Of a stretch of 64,000 nucleotides of DNA, positions 45,701 through 55,034 are shown in pieces. The position numbers and the translations under genes were made by a program. The stretch lies in contig CADAOY010000005.1 in assembly GCA_902789665.1 (NCBI GenBank), positions 1 through 64,000 on the forward strand, read 5' to 3'. The DNA comes from an uncultured Lachnospiraceae bacterium. GTDB taxonomy: Bacteria > Bacillota > Clostridia > Lachnospirales > Lachnospiraceae. Under the pieces are notes generated by a model. The model had not been told where the DNA came from. It searched no databases and saw only the letters and a list, made by a program, of their open reading frames with translations. The first letter of the stretch is position 1; each line of letters opens with the position of its first letter.

Positions 45701-47764
45701 AGAAGAGCAGAAGAGGCAAGACTGGCAGAAATTGCCAGACTGGCAGAGGAAGCAAGAATTGCAGAAGAAAGAAGAATTGAAGAGGAAAACAGACGCAGGG
45801 AAGAAGCGAGAAGAAGAGCTGAAGCCAATGAAAAGATATTTAATAAAGTAAGAGGTAAATTCTTTGGTGATGAAGACCGTCCACAGAACGGACCTTTAGA
45901 TAAAGAAACCCTTCAGGTGTTATCATATTCTGATGATCCTGTAGTTAAGTATGAAGAGCCTGCAAGATTAATTGAGAAAATAACATCTGTTGATTTAGCT
46001 AAAACAGAAACATTCCTTGCAGATGTTATGCTTCGTATAGGCAATTTCTTATCTGAAGAAGAGAAGGATGAGATAAGTAATTTGATTACGGAAACCAAGA
46101 TAAAAGCACAGGAATATGCCGGTGAAGGTAATGGAATAATGCATAAGTCATCAACAATTGCAACATCCGGACTTGACTGGATTGAAATACCTGATTATAT
46201 GGCTGAAGACATCGCGAAATATAAGAAGGTAATGAAGAAGATTGTTGTTTTACTTGATGTATATATGGCAAAACTGCCTAAGGGTAATAAAGACCCTATG
46301 ACACTGTTTTTCAGAGATTATTTTGATGCCATGAGCAGGGGTGAATCCTACATGGCAATGAATCAGACTGATGGCGTCTGTGAACGTATTATAACAAACC
46401 TGCTCGGTGGTTTTGAACAGAGAAATAATGGTGGAAAATATGATTATAACAAACTTAGGAGAGATCTAAAAAACTTCCCTATTATTGAAGCTGCATCAAA
46501 AGCACTTGCAATGCACAGAATTATTGATAATGAAGATTTATCCATTGATTCCATGGATGCGAAAGAATTGTCAAATAAGGCTAAAGTTCTGAAACTTTCA
46601 AAGAAACTTTTAAAAGATATAGAGGATATGGACAAATTCCCTCATGAGGAATATGTGAAGTTAGAAAAGGCACATATTACTCAGGCAGGTCAGGAAAATC
46701 AGTTTAAGCTTGGTGAAGGAAGAGGTACTCAGGCAGCATATGATGAACTTCTTGACAGAGTTTCAGCTCTTGAGCACGGATGGCTTGTAAGGGATTTACC
46801 AATGATATCTCAGATGGGTAATCTTTCAAGAGAACTTCAAAATTCAATTGATAAAGATAATCTCACCAATGAGCATAAGGCGCAGATTAAGGGCTTTATT
46901 GATTATTTCAAGAAGAATATTCTTAAGAATAACAAGCCTATGAGTGCGGCAAAAAGAAAAGAACTCATTGATGGAGCTTTAGAAAAACTTGAAGAGATAG
47001 AAGAGCCACGTATCGCTAATGCTCTTAATCTTGAGAGAGAAAATAAATATGCTGATGACAGGACTGTTAAGCAGGGAACCAAGTCATTTGCTGCAGTTGT
47101 AATAGCCTGTGCTCATCAGATTAAGAAGACACGCGACAGAAATATTTCATTAACTGAAGAGCAGACCATGCTTTGTGCAGATGGTAATCTGATGAGTCTG
47201 TTTGACAGAGTTAAGTATAAATGGAATCAAATGCCAAGTGAGCCGGCATGGCATAAGAGTATATTTACAAAGACACCAGAGAATGATCCATTTACAAATA
47301 TGAAAGTAAAATATGATTCATTTATGCAGTTATGGGTAAGCAAAATAGGAGGAAACCCGACTCTTATGGGTCATCCTGAAAACGATCCTGAGATTGTTCA
47401 GGCTGCAACAGAACTTAAGGCAGCTGCAAAGAGATATATAGATGCCAAGGATGTGCAGAAGAATCTGGATATTAATGCTACTGATAAAAAAGCAAAAAGA
47501 AAATATAATTCTGAAAAGAGATCAGATTATGGTAAGTATCGTTATAATCTGGCTGAATATCTGGAAACTGCAGCCGGAATGGTGATTGGTCTTGGCAAGA
47601 ACAAAGATCTTATTAAGATTGCTAAACCAAAGGCAGAAGCAGCACCACAAAATGAGGCAGCACAGGTTCAGAAAAAGGTTGCCAAAACCACAGAAGTTAT
47701 TGAGCCACTGAAGAGTGAACAGGTTAAACCAAAGAAAAAGATGGCCGGACCAAATATGCATTAA
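42791..47764 (+). CDS. Giant coiled-coil cytoplasmic protein, unknown family (1657 residues)
   Basis: The longest gene here. It has no signal peptide and no membrane segment. Helical segments at 1-620 precede a Gln/Pro-rich linker (about 620-660), an Asn/Glu-rich acidic stretch (about 665-715, including a 13-residue tandem repeat) and helices (about 735-950). Then come a long Ala/Glu/Arg coiled coil (about 955-1015), a second helical globular part (about 1030-1600) and a Lys/Pro tail. I recognise no catalytic motif. It starts 15 bases after the permease with AAAGGAGG. Base composition matches neighbours. Could be a scaffold, effector or membrane-remodelling partner. Confidence 0.7.
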   Translation: MPFKLNVSKNYLEAEKQILPADYQGNLTEEERKIIAQQQKRFGIVNENQNAGQNAAPNAREVEKFVQMTERFGDTVYTNYDMLFDQIKAIRKDVNRMIGKPSDYKMYHNEVTNYQLNFIILGAIDGLINLDLSEAEREELEQMRQEGNSLSHDLHDDDDIVSFQVDNTLDDQRMVSSAFVSVENGEKIKALQNKVADFVKRREEKLLKAHPELATLDKYKDQLPPQYMEYDFYQKMKLNDKYGKSNQVYFKSFDNNVYFRNEMKMINGGMACLPGDVGFINRPRKEGMDGKKEDELLASVYSLIPMAQYNAKFRDVAAIHDRLEYAFRVLNEKSKAEYNKAISEGKSHEDAVNIAKTNCAEEKLIYDQTRKELIVEGAQLDRLYNIMCANAMFVTDNKLGPEDVGAYVNTIDESYAKNDKVSKHTFGYRIRVSQQEHSNFQKMLRNGWNLEQIINIMNIYTFMDTFAYRVLTEDSVGVSNEDLLREASVAKDDLHRLINSVAVNGENVKDSIMGIHEKVYRIYDLIKGKDVSLGMVKLDEDTFKRMLTSLETLANKSFNVFDEEFYKSAGELSKLHVEETQKNKYTNEQMVADRQAAVERQERIVAKYNNPDLLNAEQPQPQAEAPAQPENELNAQPDAGPQIHPQANQNKQPRKLIDENIIIKEANPEEEEDVEEEAANEENANNEDENAANEENANNEEYVDNIEDNFNINAFVENIEKVGGEGEAQKEAADEVPMDDEQLAVFKEINDGMREYLKAHPFEIALIGFGRRADIVKIESYHAAKMLLNLPEIQENPEKKAIYEENLKGIENQLKNARNANGKLLLDEYNKGYEKMMANPGYAVLNETLMRYHQIVSAEHANIQDMLSAVKDAVKDKIIAARAIELAFEEIKASGNKENINACERLYINTLHELSGTKLSSGISVARLFDDIHPYLADVTLDRITEEIHHNERAQLDLQRQEEARLAEEARRAEEARLAEIARLAEEARIAEERRIEEENRRREEARRRAEANEKIFNKVRGKFFGDEDRPQNGPLDKETLQVLSYSDDPVVKYEEPARLIEKITSVDLAKTETFLADVMLRIGNFLSEEEKDEISNLITETKIKAQEYAGEGNGIMHKSSTIATSGLDWIEIPDYMAEDIAKYKKVMKKIVVLLDVYMAKLPKGNKDPMTLFFRDYFDAMSRGESYMAMNQTDGVCERIITNLLGGFEQRNNGGKYDYNKLRRDLKNFPIIEAASKALAMHRIIDNEDLSIDSMDAKELSNKAKVLKLSKKLLKDIEDMDKFPHEEYVKLEKAHITQAGQENQFKLGEGRGTQAAYDELLDRVSALEHGWLVRDLPMISQMGNLSRELQNSIDKDNLTNEHKAQIKGFIDYFKKNILKNNKPMSAAKRKELIDGALEKLEEIEEPRIANALNLERENKYADDRTVKQGTKSFAAVVIACAHQIKKTRDRNISLTEEQTMLCADGNLMSLFDRVKYKWNQMPSEPAWHKSIFTKTPENDPFTNMKVKYDSFMQLWVSKIGGNPTLMGHPENDPEIVQAATELKAAAKRYIDAKDVQKNLDINATDKKAKRKYNSEKRSDYGKYRYNLAEYLETAAGMVIGLGKNKDLIKIAKPKAEAAPQNEAAQVQKKVAKTTEVIEPLKSEQVKPKKKMAGPNMH
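44822..44899 (+). repeat. In-frame tandem repeat in the giant gene
   Basis: Two 39-base units encode AANEENANNEDEN and AANEENANNEEYV, nearly identical in DNA. The repeat length (13 codons) keeps frame, and repeat-number variation between strains would be expected. Confidence 0.85.
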
Positions 47765-47780
47765 TCAAACAAAAAACATA

Positions 47781-47817
47781 AAAATAAGCTCCGGGTAACC
47801 GGAGCTTATTATTTTTA
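47781..47817 (+). terminator. Bidirectional terminator between the giant gene and typA
   Basis: AATAAGCTCCGG (47783-47794) and CCGGAGCTTATT (47799-47810) form a perfect 12-pair stem with a GTAA loop, flanked by A- and T-runs. It serves two convergent genes. Confidence 0.9.
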
Positions 47818-47827
47818 TAATTATAAA

Positions 47828-49663
47828 TTACTGATTCTTTTTAAAAGATGCTCTCTTACGAAGAGTAGGATCAAGTATCTTCTTTCTGATTCTAAGATGA
47901 GTTGGTGTTACTTCCAAAAGTTCATCAGTATCAATGAAATCAAGAGCCTGCTCCAAACTCATAATCTTAGGTGGTGTAAGGTGAAGCGCTTCATCAGCAG
48001 AAGATGAACGGGTATTGGTAAGATGCTTTGTCTTACATACATTAAGTTCAATATCTTCAGCCTTAGGGCACTGACCGATAACCATACCTGAGTAAACTGT
48101 CTCACCAGGTCCGATGAAGAGGGTACCACGTTCCTGAGCATTGAATAAACCGTAAGTTACGCTTTCGCCGGCTTCAAATGCAATGAGGGAACCGAGCTTA
48201 CGATACTGGATATCTCCCTTATATGGTGCATAGCCATCGAAGAGTGTATTGATTACACCGTTACCCTTGGTATCTGTCATGAAGTCGCCACGGTATCCGA
48301 TAAGACCTCTTGATGGGATTCTGAATTCAAGTCTTGAACTTCCGCTGCCATTGGTATGCATGTTAAGAAGTTCACCTTTTCTCATGCTTAATTTCTCGAT
48401 TACTGTACCTGAAAATTCTTCAGGAACATCTATATATGCAAGTTCCATAGGCTCTAAAAGCTTACCGTTTTCATCCTTCTTATAAAGAACCTCAGCTTTA
48501 CTTACTGCGAATTCATATCCTTCACGTCGCATATTCTCAATAAGAACTGATAAGTGAAGTTCACCACGTCCTGATACCTTAAAGCTTTCTGTGGTTTCTG
48601 TTTCTTCAACTCTTAATGAAACATCTGTATTTAATTCTCTGAATAATCTGTCTCTTAAATGACGGCTTGTAACAAACTTGCCTTCCTTTCCGGCAAGAGG
48701 AGAGTCATTAACAATGAAATGCATTGCAATTGTTGGCTCTGAAATCTTCTGGAATTCAATTGGTTTTGGATCATCAACAGCGCAGATTGTATCACCGATA
48801 TGAATATCTGCAATACCTGAAATTGCAACAATTGAACCGATGGAAGCAGAGGTTACTTCTTTTCTTTCAAGTCCTTCAAATTCGTAGAGCTTGCTGATTT
48901 TGACCTTCTTTTGCTTTTCAGGTTCATGTGCATTAACAATAATTACATCCTGGTTAACGGATACGCTGCCGTTATCAACCTTACCTACACCGATACGTCC
49001 TACATATTCATTATAGTCGATGGTGGAGATAAGAACCTGTGTTCCTGCATCAACGTCGCCCTGTGGAGCCGGGATATAATCAATGATAGTCTCAAAAAGA
49101 GGCTCCATATTAACTGCTTCATCTTCAAGATTCTTTACGGCTGTACCGGCCTTGGCAGAAGCGAAGATGAATGGGCAGTCAAGCTGCTCGTCAGATGCAT
49201 CAAGCTCTAAAAGAAGCTCAAGTACTTCTTCAACAACTTCTTCAGGTCTTGCTTCCGGTCTGTCTATTTTATTAATGCAGCAGATTACAGGAAGCTTAAG
49301 CTCCATGGCTTTACGAAGCACGAACTTGGTCTGAGGCATAGGTCCTTCAAAAGCATCAACCACAAGGATAACGCCATTAACCATTTTTAAAACTCGTTCA
49401 ACCTCGCCGCCAAAATCCGCGTGCCCCGGTGTATCTATAATATTTATCTTTATATCCTTATAAGTAATTGCTGTATTCTTGGAAAGAATGGTAATTCCCC
49501 TTTCTCTTTCGATATCATTTGAGTCCATGACTCTTTCAGCAACTTCCTGGCCCTGACGGAAAACACCACTTTGTTTAAGAAGTTCATCTACCAAAGTTGT
49601 TTTACCATGGTCAACATGGGCGATAATAGCGATGTTTCTAATGTCTTCTCTACTGGTTAACAT
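47828..49663 (-). CDS. typA: Ribosome-associated GTPase TypA/BipA
   Basis: A 611-residue translational GTPase. G1 [10 protein letters not shown] (about 15-24), G3 DTPGHADF, G4 CINKIDRPE and G5 SAKAGT are all present, followed by EF-G-like domains and the BipA-specific C-terminal domain ending in basic KRASFKKNQ. It aids 50S assembly and stress adaptation. The start is ATG 49663 with a GGGAGAAAT site. It is convergent with the giant gene and divergent from the DUF4317 operon. Confidence 0.96.
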   Translation of the reverse strand: MLTSREDIRNIAIIAHVDHGKTTLVDELLKQSGVFRQGQEVAERVMDSNDIERERGITILSKNTAITYKDIKINIIDTPGHADFGGEVERVLKMVNGVILVVDAFEGPMPQTKFVLRKAMELKLPVICCINKIDRPEARPEEVVEEVLELLLELDASDEQLDCPFIFASAKAGTAVKNLEDEAVNMEPLFETIIDYIPAPQGDVDAGTQVLISTIDYNEYVGRIGVGKVDNGSVSVNQDVIIVNAHEPEKQKKVKISKLYEFEGLERKEVTSASIGSIVAISGIADIHIGDTICAVDDPKPIEFQKISEPTIAMHFIVNDSPLAGKEGKFVTSRHLRDRLFRELNTDVSLRVEETETTESFKVSGRGELHLSVLIENMRREGYEFAVSKAEVLYKKDENGKLLEPMELAYIDVPEEFSGTVIEKLSMRKGELLNMHTNGSGSSRLEFRIPSRGLIGYRGDFMTDTKGNGVINTLFDGYAPYKGDIQYRKLGSLIAFEAGESVTYGLFNAQERGTLFIGPGETVYSGMVIGQCPKAEDIELNVCKTKHLTNTRSSSADEALHLTPPKIMSLEQALDFIDTDELLEVTPTHLRIRKKILDPTLRKRASFKKNQ

Positions 49664-49866
49664 AAAATTTCTCCCTGGGATTCATCCCTTAAATAAGCCG
49701 TAAATACAAGGCTTTTAACGCAATTTTCATATTCTTTCAACCCCAAAACGAAATAAGTATATCATTTTAGTTTTACTCTTGCAACGGTTTGTTTGTTCGT
49801 TTAATATATAAGAGGTGTAACTTGTTGGTAAGAAATATTACATCAGTAAAGATAAAGGGAATGGAT

Positions 49867-50754
49867 ATGGGAAAGCCTGATCTTAAAAATCTGATTGAAG
49901 ATAATGAAAAGAATCAAAGGATAGCGGGAATTGTATTTGTTGTCCTTGGAGCCATTTGTATCATAGCCGGCATTACCTTATTTATAATAGGAAACCTGGA
50001 TAATGTATATGCCAAGAAAATGTCCGCCAGCGTTATGGGCGCAAGCGAGATTATTAAGGAAGACGGCACATCAACCACAATGCTTACCTTAGTATATAAG
50101 GTAGGAAACGAGATGGTTGAAACTACCTATAATTATGAAGGCTCATATACTGAAGAAATGGTTCAGTATGACGGATATTATGATGTACGTAATCCTAAAC
50201 TTGTTGTGGAAGTAAGCTGGTCCTTCGTATCTTTGTGGGCAGTGCTCCTTGGAGCAGTAATTCTTGTTCCGGGATTAATTTATTTAGGAAAGATTAAACT
50301 TCCTAAGCCTAAATACGCCAAGCTTAAAGATGCTGATGATAAGGTTAAGAAATTAAATGAACTTAAAGAGCAGGTTGAGAACAGCCTGATTCCTGCGATG
50401 GGTGCTCTGGCGGTGGCGATTTTTGGCCTTGTAATGGGACTTGTTAAAGGCGGTGTATGGACCTGGGTTGTAATGGGTGCAGGTCTGGTATTTACTGCAG
50501 TATTTTGCTATTATTCCTATGGTCCTTTAAAGGAATTCCTTGATCTGACCAAGGCTCTTAAGTACAGGGGTACAGTTGTAAATGATGCTCTTGAAGAGGC
50601 AATTGACGGCCAGAATGTGAGCAAAGGAAAGGCATTTAAGAAGGGTAAGAAGAAGACCAATAAGGAAATAGCCGAAGAAGTTGCGCTTGAAGCCCAGAAT
50701 GAAGAAGATGATTTTACCAAATGGGAAAAAGAGCATTATAAAGAAGAAAAATAA
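49867..50754 (+). CDS. Membrane protein of unknown function, DUF3592-like start
   Basis: A 295-residue protein with one hydrophobic helix near 21-42, an extracytoplasmic beta-rich stretch (about 50-115, with YKVGNEMVETTYNY), a second helix near 121-141, and two helices near 175-220, then a Lys-rich tail. The front resembles DUF3592. ATG 49867 is favoured because AAGGGA is seven bases away; TTG 49824, after AGAGGTG, is a real alternative that adds 14 residues. DUF4317 starts 18 bases later. Confidence 0.7.
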   Translation: MGKPDLKNLIEDNEKNQRIAGIVFVVLGAICIIAGITLFIIGNLDNVYAKKMSASVMGASEIIKEDGTSTTMLTLVYKVGNEMVETTYNYEGSYTEEMVQYDGYYDVRNPKLVVEVSWSFVSLWAVLLGAVILVPGLIYLGKIKLPKPKYAKLKDADDKVKKLNELKEQVENSLIPAMGALAVAIFGLVMGLVKGGVWTWVVMGAGLVFTAVFCYYSYGPLKEFLDLTKALKYRGTVVNDALEEAIDGQNVSKGKAFKKGKKKTNKEIAEEVALEAQNEEDDFTKWEKEHYKEEK

Positions 50755-50772
50755 AAGAAGCGAGATAAATAA

Positions 50773-51921
50773 ATGAGAAGTTCCGATATTTTGGAGATTC
50801 GTAAAAGATTTAAGGATGAAACCGGTTCCATCAGGAAAATAGCAATAGCTTACTGTGCCGGTAGTGATAAGTCAGTGCTTTGCAGGAGCGTAAGAACATT
50901 TAATGCACTTGAAGAAGCGGAGAGATTAAGGTATCTTGAGATATTCAGAAAAGGCTTTAGTGGTGCTAAAGACAGAAATATTTTAAGCCTTCCTTTTGAA
51001 CTTGATTCAAAGATGGAAAGCGATGTTCAAAAAGACCTTATTACATTAAGAAATTCTGAGTTTAAGGATGAGGCAGCAGTTAATGCTTTTATGGACAGAA
51101 TCATTGAGTGCTACAAGCCTGAGAGTAATTTCTTAATTATACTTATATCAGATGCATATGATATTCCTGATAAGGGCGAGGATAATTTAAGACAGGGTGA
51201 GTCAGGTGAGGTTTATGACTATATTGCCTGCTTTATCTGTCCGGTTAATCTTGCCAAGGTGGCTTTAAGTTATCATGAAGATGACCAAATGATTGCCAGC
51301 AGAATCAGGGATCACATTGTTGATATGCCGGAAGTTGGTTTTGTATTTCCTGCATTTTCCGAAAGGTCAGCAGATGTTAATAATGTAATGTATTATGTTA
51401 AAGACCCGAAGGAAGGCATGCATCCTGAATTAATTAATGACCTTTTAAAATGTACAGAGGTTACCACATCAATTCAGGAGAAGGAAGTATTTAATCAGAT
51501 TGTTGAAGACGTAATCAGCGAAGTTCCTGAATATGATACTTTTGATGTAGTTAAGAATATTAATACCAAACTCTGTGAGATGGTGGAAGAAAGCGGATAT
51601 AATGAACCACCTGTAATTGATAAGCCAATGATGAAGAAACTTATGGCTGACAGCGGTATTAAAGAAGAACACATGGAAATCGTGGACGATTATTTTGACC
51701 GAATTGCGGGAGACATTCCGATTCATTCAGAGAATGTGGCGGAAAAGAGAAGTCTTAAGGTTAAGGCAGATGACGTCAAACTCGATGTAAAGCCTGAAAG
51801 CGCAGACAAGGTCGAAATACGTATAATTGATGGTCGTAAATATCTGGTTATACCAATGGATTCGGATATAGAAGTTAATGGCATAATTAGAAGAATAAAT
51901 GAAACCCTAAAGGAGGAGTAA
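50773..51921 (+). CDS. DUF4317 family protein
   Basis: A 382-residue soluble protein beginning MRSSDILEIRKRFK, the typical DUF4317 start, with later DYIACFICPVNLAKVAL and VGFVFPAFSERSADVN. It is a conserved Clostridia/Lachnospiraceae family with no known role. It is 18 bases after a membrane protein and its stop (51919-51921) is one base before the start of IMP cyclohydrolase, so it is part of the purine operon by position. Start region lacks a strong ribosome-binding site (AGAAGCGAG). Confidence 0.85.
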   Translation: MRSSDILEIRKRFKDETGSIRKIAIAYCAGSDKSVLCRSVRTFNALEEAERLRYLEIFRKGFSGAKDRNILSLPFELDSKMESDVQKDLITLRNSEFKDEAAVNAFMDRIIECYKPESNFLIILISDAYDIPDKGEDNLRQGESGEVYDYIACFICPVNLAKVALSYHEDDQMIASRIRDHIVDMPEVGFVFPAFSERSADVNNVMYYVKDPKEGMHPELINDLLKCTEVTTSIQEKEVFNQIVEDVISEVPEYDTFDVVKNINTKLCEMVEESGYNEPPVIDKPMMKKLMADSGIKEEHMEIVDDYFDRIAGDIPIHSENVAEKRSLKVKADDVKLDVKPESADKVEIRIIDGRKYLVIPMDSDIEVNGIIRRINETLKEE

Positions 51922-51922
51922 A

Positions 51923-52639
51923 ATGGAAAAACAATCTTTGGAAGCAATTCTTAAGGAGAACGCCTATCCGGGCAGAGGTATTGTAATCGGTGCCTCAGAG
52001 GATGGAAAGAGTGCAGTATGTGCTTACTTTATTATGGGAAGAAGTACAAACAGCCGTAACAGAGTATTTGTAGAGGATGGCGAGGGTATCAGAACTGAAG
52101 CTTTTGATCCATCACTTCTTACAGATCCTTCTTTAATCATCTACGCACCAGTAAGAGTTCTTGGAAACAAGACTATCGTTACAAATGGTGACCAGACTGA
52201 TACTATCTATGAAGGAATGGACAAGCAGCAGACTTTTGAGCAGTCACTTCGTTCCAGAAAATACGAGCCGGATGCTCCTAATCTCACACCTAGAATCTCA
52301 GGTGTTATGCATGTAGAGGGTGGTACATATAATTATGCAATGTCAATCTTAAAGAGCGACAATCAGAGAGATGGTTCCTGTAACAGATTTACCTTTGCTT
52401 ATGAGAATCCATACAAGGGAGAAGGACGTTTCATCCACACATATATGGGTGATGGCAATCCACTTCCAAGTTTCGAGGGAGAACCTGAATGGGTAGGTAT
52501 TGAAGGTGATATCGATACATTCACAAACAAAGTATGGAATGCTCTTAATGAAGAAAATAAGGTTTCATTATTCGTAAGATTCATTGATATTGAAACAGGT
52601 AAATATGAAACAAGAATTATGAATAAAAATGTTAAATAA
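51923..52639 (+). CDS. IMP cyclohydrolase, PurO type
   Basis: A 238-residue stand-alone IMP cyclohydrolase of the archaeal PurO/IMP_cyclohyd fold, closing FAICAR to IMP as the last purine step. The family start [14 protein letters not shown] (about 10-23) and the segment [29 protein letters not shown] (about 125-153, read in parts) match. Start has AAAGGAGGAG upstream. The next gene encodes the separate AICAR formyltransferase, so the usual bifunctional PurH is replaced by two proteins. Confidence 0.86.
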   Translation: MEKQSLEAILKENAYPGRGIVIGASEDGKSAVCAYFIMGRSTNSRNRVFVEDGEGIRTEAFDPSLLTDPSLIIYAPVRVLGNKTIVTNGDQTDTIYEGMDKQQTFEQSLRSRKYEPDAPNLTPRISGVMHVEGGTYNYAMSILKSDNQRDGSCNRFTFAYENPYKGEGRFIHTYMGDGNPLPSFEGEPEWVGIEGDIDTFTNKVWNALNEENKVSLFVRFIDIETGKYETRIMNKNVK

Positions 52640-52649
52640 GGAGTTTATG

Positions 52650-53828
52650 ATGAAAGATTTAGAATTAAAGTATGGTTGTAACCCTAATCAGAAGCCTTCC
52701 AGGATTTTTGTAAATGATGGAAGAGATTTACCTATTACAGTTTTGAATGGCAAGCCAGGTTATATTAATTTCATGGATGCTTTTAACGGCTGGCAGTTAG
52801 TTAAGGAACTTAAGGCTGCTACAAACCTTCCTGCAGCTACATCTTTTAAGCATGTATCTCCAGCAGGTGCAGCAGTAGGTCTTCCGCTTTCAGATACACT
52901 TGCAAAGATTTACTGGGTTGATGATCTTGGTGAATTATCACCACTTGCATGCGCTTATGCAAGAGCAAGAGGCGCTGACAGAATGTCTTCATTCGGGGAT
53001 TTTATCGCTTTGTCTGATGTATGTGATGTTTCTACAGCAAATATCATCAAAAGAGAAGTTTCTGATGGTGTAATCGCTCCTGGTTACGAGCCTGAAGCTC
53101 TTGAGATTCTTAAGACAAAGAAGAAAGGCAACTATAACATTATTCAGATTGATCCTGAATATAAGCCACAGCCAATCGAGCATAAGGATGTATTTGGTAT
53201 TACATTCGAGCAGGGAAGAAATGAACTTGATATTAACGATGAGATTCTTTCTGAAATCGTTACAAAGAATAAAGATCTTCCTGAACTTGCAAAGATTGAC
53301 CTTATTATTTCACTCATTACTCTTAAATATACACAGTCTAACTCAGTTTGCTACGCTAAGGGCGGACAGGCAATCGGCATCGGTGCAGGACAGCAGTCAC
53401 GTATTCACTGTACACGTCTTGCAGGTTCCAAGGCTGACAACTGGTGGCTTCGTCAGTCACCTCAGGTTATGGGTCTTCAGTTCGTAGATGAAATCGGCAG
53501 ACCTGACAGAGATAATGCAATCGATAACTATATCGGTGAGGATTATATGGATGTACTTGCAGATGGCGCATGGGAGAGAATCTTCAAGGTTAAACCTGCA
53601 GTATTCACAAAAGAAGAGAAGAGAGCATGGCTTGATAAGATGGAAGAAGTTGCTCTTGGTTCAGACGCATTCTTCCCATTCTCAGATAATATTGAGAGAG
53701 CTAAGAAGAGTGGTGTTCAGTATGTTGCAGAACCGGGTGGTTCAGTAAGAGATGATCTGGTAATTGAATGTGCTGATAAGTACAATATGGTAATGGCATT
53801 CACAAAGATCAGATTATTCCATCACTAA
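52650..53828 (+). CDS. AICAR formyltransferase, stand-alone (PurH C-terminal type)
   Basis: A 392-residue enzyme that formylates AICAR with 10-formyl-THF. The catalytic Lys-His region is [15 protein letters not shown] (about 62-76), and [25 protein letters not shown] (about 235-259, read in parts) with [14 protein letters not shown] are PurH signatures. It lacks the N-terminal MGS-like IMP cyclohydrolase half of PurH. ATG 52650 is six bases after AAGGAG; 52647 is too close. It is coupled to the PurO-type gene upstream. Confidence 0.93.
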   Translation: MKDLELKYGCNPNQKPSRIFVNDGRDLPITVLNGKPGYINFMDAFNGWQLVKELKAATNLPAATSFKHVSPAGAAVGLPLSDTLAKIYWVDDLGELSPLACAYARARGADRMSSFGDFIALSDVCDVSTANIIKREVSDGVIAPGYEPEALEILKTKKKGNYNIIQIDPEYKPQPIEHKDVFGITFEQGRNELDINDEILSEIVTKNKDLPELAKIDLIISLITLKYTQSNSVCYAKGGQAIGIGAGQQSRIHCTRLAGSKADNWWLRQSPQVMGLQFVDEIGRPDRDNAIDNYIGEDYMDVLADGAWERIFKVKPAVFTKEEKRAWLDKMEEVALGSDAFFPFSDNIERAKKSGVQYVAEPGGSVRDDLVIECADKYNMVMAFTKIRLFHH

Positions 53829-53852
53829 TTATTGATTAAAAATAAGACTATG

Positions 53853-53903
53853 GGGGACGGAACTGTCAGGCTTTAAATTAAAGCTGGACGGTTCCGTTCC
53901 TTT
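53853..53903 (+). terminator. Long nested hairpin after the purine genes
   Basis: GGGACGGAACTGTC (53854-53867) pairs with GACGGTTCCGTTCC (53887-53900), 14 pairs with two G-T pairs. The loop holds a second palindrome GGCTTTAA/TTAAAGCT. Only a short TTTG follows, so it may be a terminator or a REP-like element. Confidence 0.6.
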
Positions 53904-53930
53904 GCTCTTAATAGAAAGTGCAAATATGTT

Positions 53931-54647
53931 ATGAAAGAATTCAGGAAAGGCCTGGTGGATGGTCTGCCAATTGGGCTTGGATATCTGTCGGTATCCTTCA
54001 CTTTTGGTATAATGGCGGCCAATGCGGGATTAAGCGTTCTGCAGGCTGTGCTTATATCGGCCCTTAATCTTACATCGGCAGGTCAGTTTGCAGGTCTTCA
54101 GATAATGATAGCGGGCGGCTCTTTAATAGAGATTGCTCTTACACAGATAATAATAAACTCAAGATACAGCCTTATGTCCATCTCTTTGTCGCAGAAGGTG
54201 GATAAGGATATGAATTTCGCAAGAAGACTGTTTTATGGATTTTTCCATACAGATGAAATATATGCAGTAGCAATGGGACATAAAGGAAAGGTAGGTCATA
54301 TTTATTTTCTTGGTCTTTCCGTCCTTCCGTTTATTGGCTGGACACTTGGAACCGGTCTTGGCGCTGTAATGGGAGAGATTCTTCCTGCCATGATTTCAAA
54401 TGCCCTTAATGTAGCTTTATATGGCATGTTTATTGCCATAGTAATACCTAAGGTTAAGGCTGAAAAATCACATGCCTTCGTTGTTCTTATTGCAATTTTA
54501 TTAAGTTCAGCATTTAGGTATGTGCCGGGACTTAATAAAATATCATCGGGATTTGCAGTAATTATCTGCACACTTGTGGCTGCACTTCTTGGTGCATGGC
54601 TGTTCCCGGTTTATAAGAAGAAGGAGGTGCCAGATGGATTACAGTAA
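53931..54647 (+). CDS. azlC: Branched-chain amino acid exporter subunit AzlC
   Basis: A 238-residue membrane protein. It starts LVDGLPIGLGYLSVSFTFG (about 7-25), with ALNLTSAGQFAG (about 45-56) and NSRYSLMSISLSQK (about 78-91), the AzlC signatures. With AzlD it exports valine, leucine or isoleucine and structural analogues. Ribosome-binding site is weak. The 3' end overlaps azlD by 14 bases with the azlD Shine-Dalgarno AAGGAGG inside azlC, so the two are translationally coupled. Confidence 0.92.
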   Translation: MKEFRKGLVDGLPIGLGYLSVSFTFGIMAANAGLSVLQAVLISALNLTSAGQFAGLQIMIAGGSLIEIALTQIIINSRYSLMSISLSQKVDKDMNFARRLFYGFFHTDEIYAVAMGHKGKVGHIYFLGLSVLPFIGWTLGTGLGAVMGEILPAMISNALNVALYGMFIAIVIPKVKAEKSHAFVVLIAILLSSAFRYVPGLNKISSGFAVIICTLVAALLGAWLFPVYKKKEVPDGLQ

Positions 54648-54945
54648 ATACTTTTTGTACCTTCTTGTAATGGTGCTGGTAACTTATCTTATAAGAGTAG
54701 TGCCTTATGTTCTTATGCGTAAGGAGATAAAGTCGGCATTCTTTAAATCTTTTATGGAATATGTGCCGTCGGCAGTGCTGGCGGCGATGACTTTTCCGGC
54801 TATTATTTATGCAACGGATAATCCGGTAACGGGAATGATAGGCCTTGTGGCAGCAGTTGTATGCGCCTTTATTAAGCCAAATCTCCTGCTGGTGGCGTCC
54901 ACAGCCTGCGCAGCAGTGTTCATTTCGGGACTTTTCCTTGGGTAG
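54634..54945 (+). CDS. azlD: Branched-chain amino acid exporter subunit AzlD
   Basis: A 103-residue membrane protein of four helices. YLIRVVPYVLMRK (about 19-31) and YVPSAVLAAMTFPAI (about 44-58) are AzlD signatures. ATG 54634 is seven bases after AAGGAGGTG. It partners AzlC, whose gene overlaps its start by 14 bases. Confidence 0.92.
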   Translation: MDYSKYFLYLLVMVLVTYLIRVVPYVLMRKEIKSAFFKSFMEYVPSAVLAAMTFPAIIYATDNPVTGMIGLVAAVVCAFIKPNLLLVASTACAAVFISGLFLG

Positions 54946-54954
54946 GTCTTTGGC

Positions 54955-54984
54955 TTGTTATTTGACCATATGATATGGTATAAT
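54955..54984 (+). promoter_or_regulatory. Promoter of the FKBP lipoprotein gene
   Basis: TTGTTA (54955-54960), an 18-base spacer and consensus TATAAT (54979-54984). The leader would be about 44 bases. Confidence 0.55.
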
Positions 54985-55034
54985 GTATGCTAGTGTTTTG
55001 TGGGAAAAAGTAATTTTAAGGAGACAGATAAATA

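Noticed and set aside
45642-45851. Plus-strand Arg/Lys-rich frame inside the giant gene
   Set aside because: Out-of-phase shadow of the Ala/Glu/Arg coiled-coil coding region.
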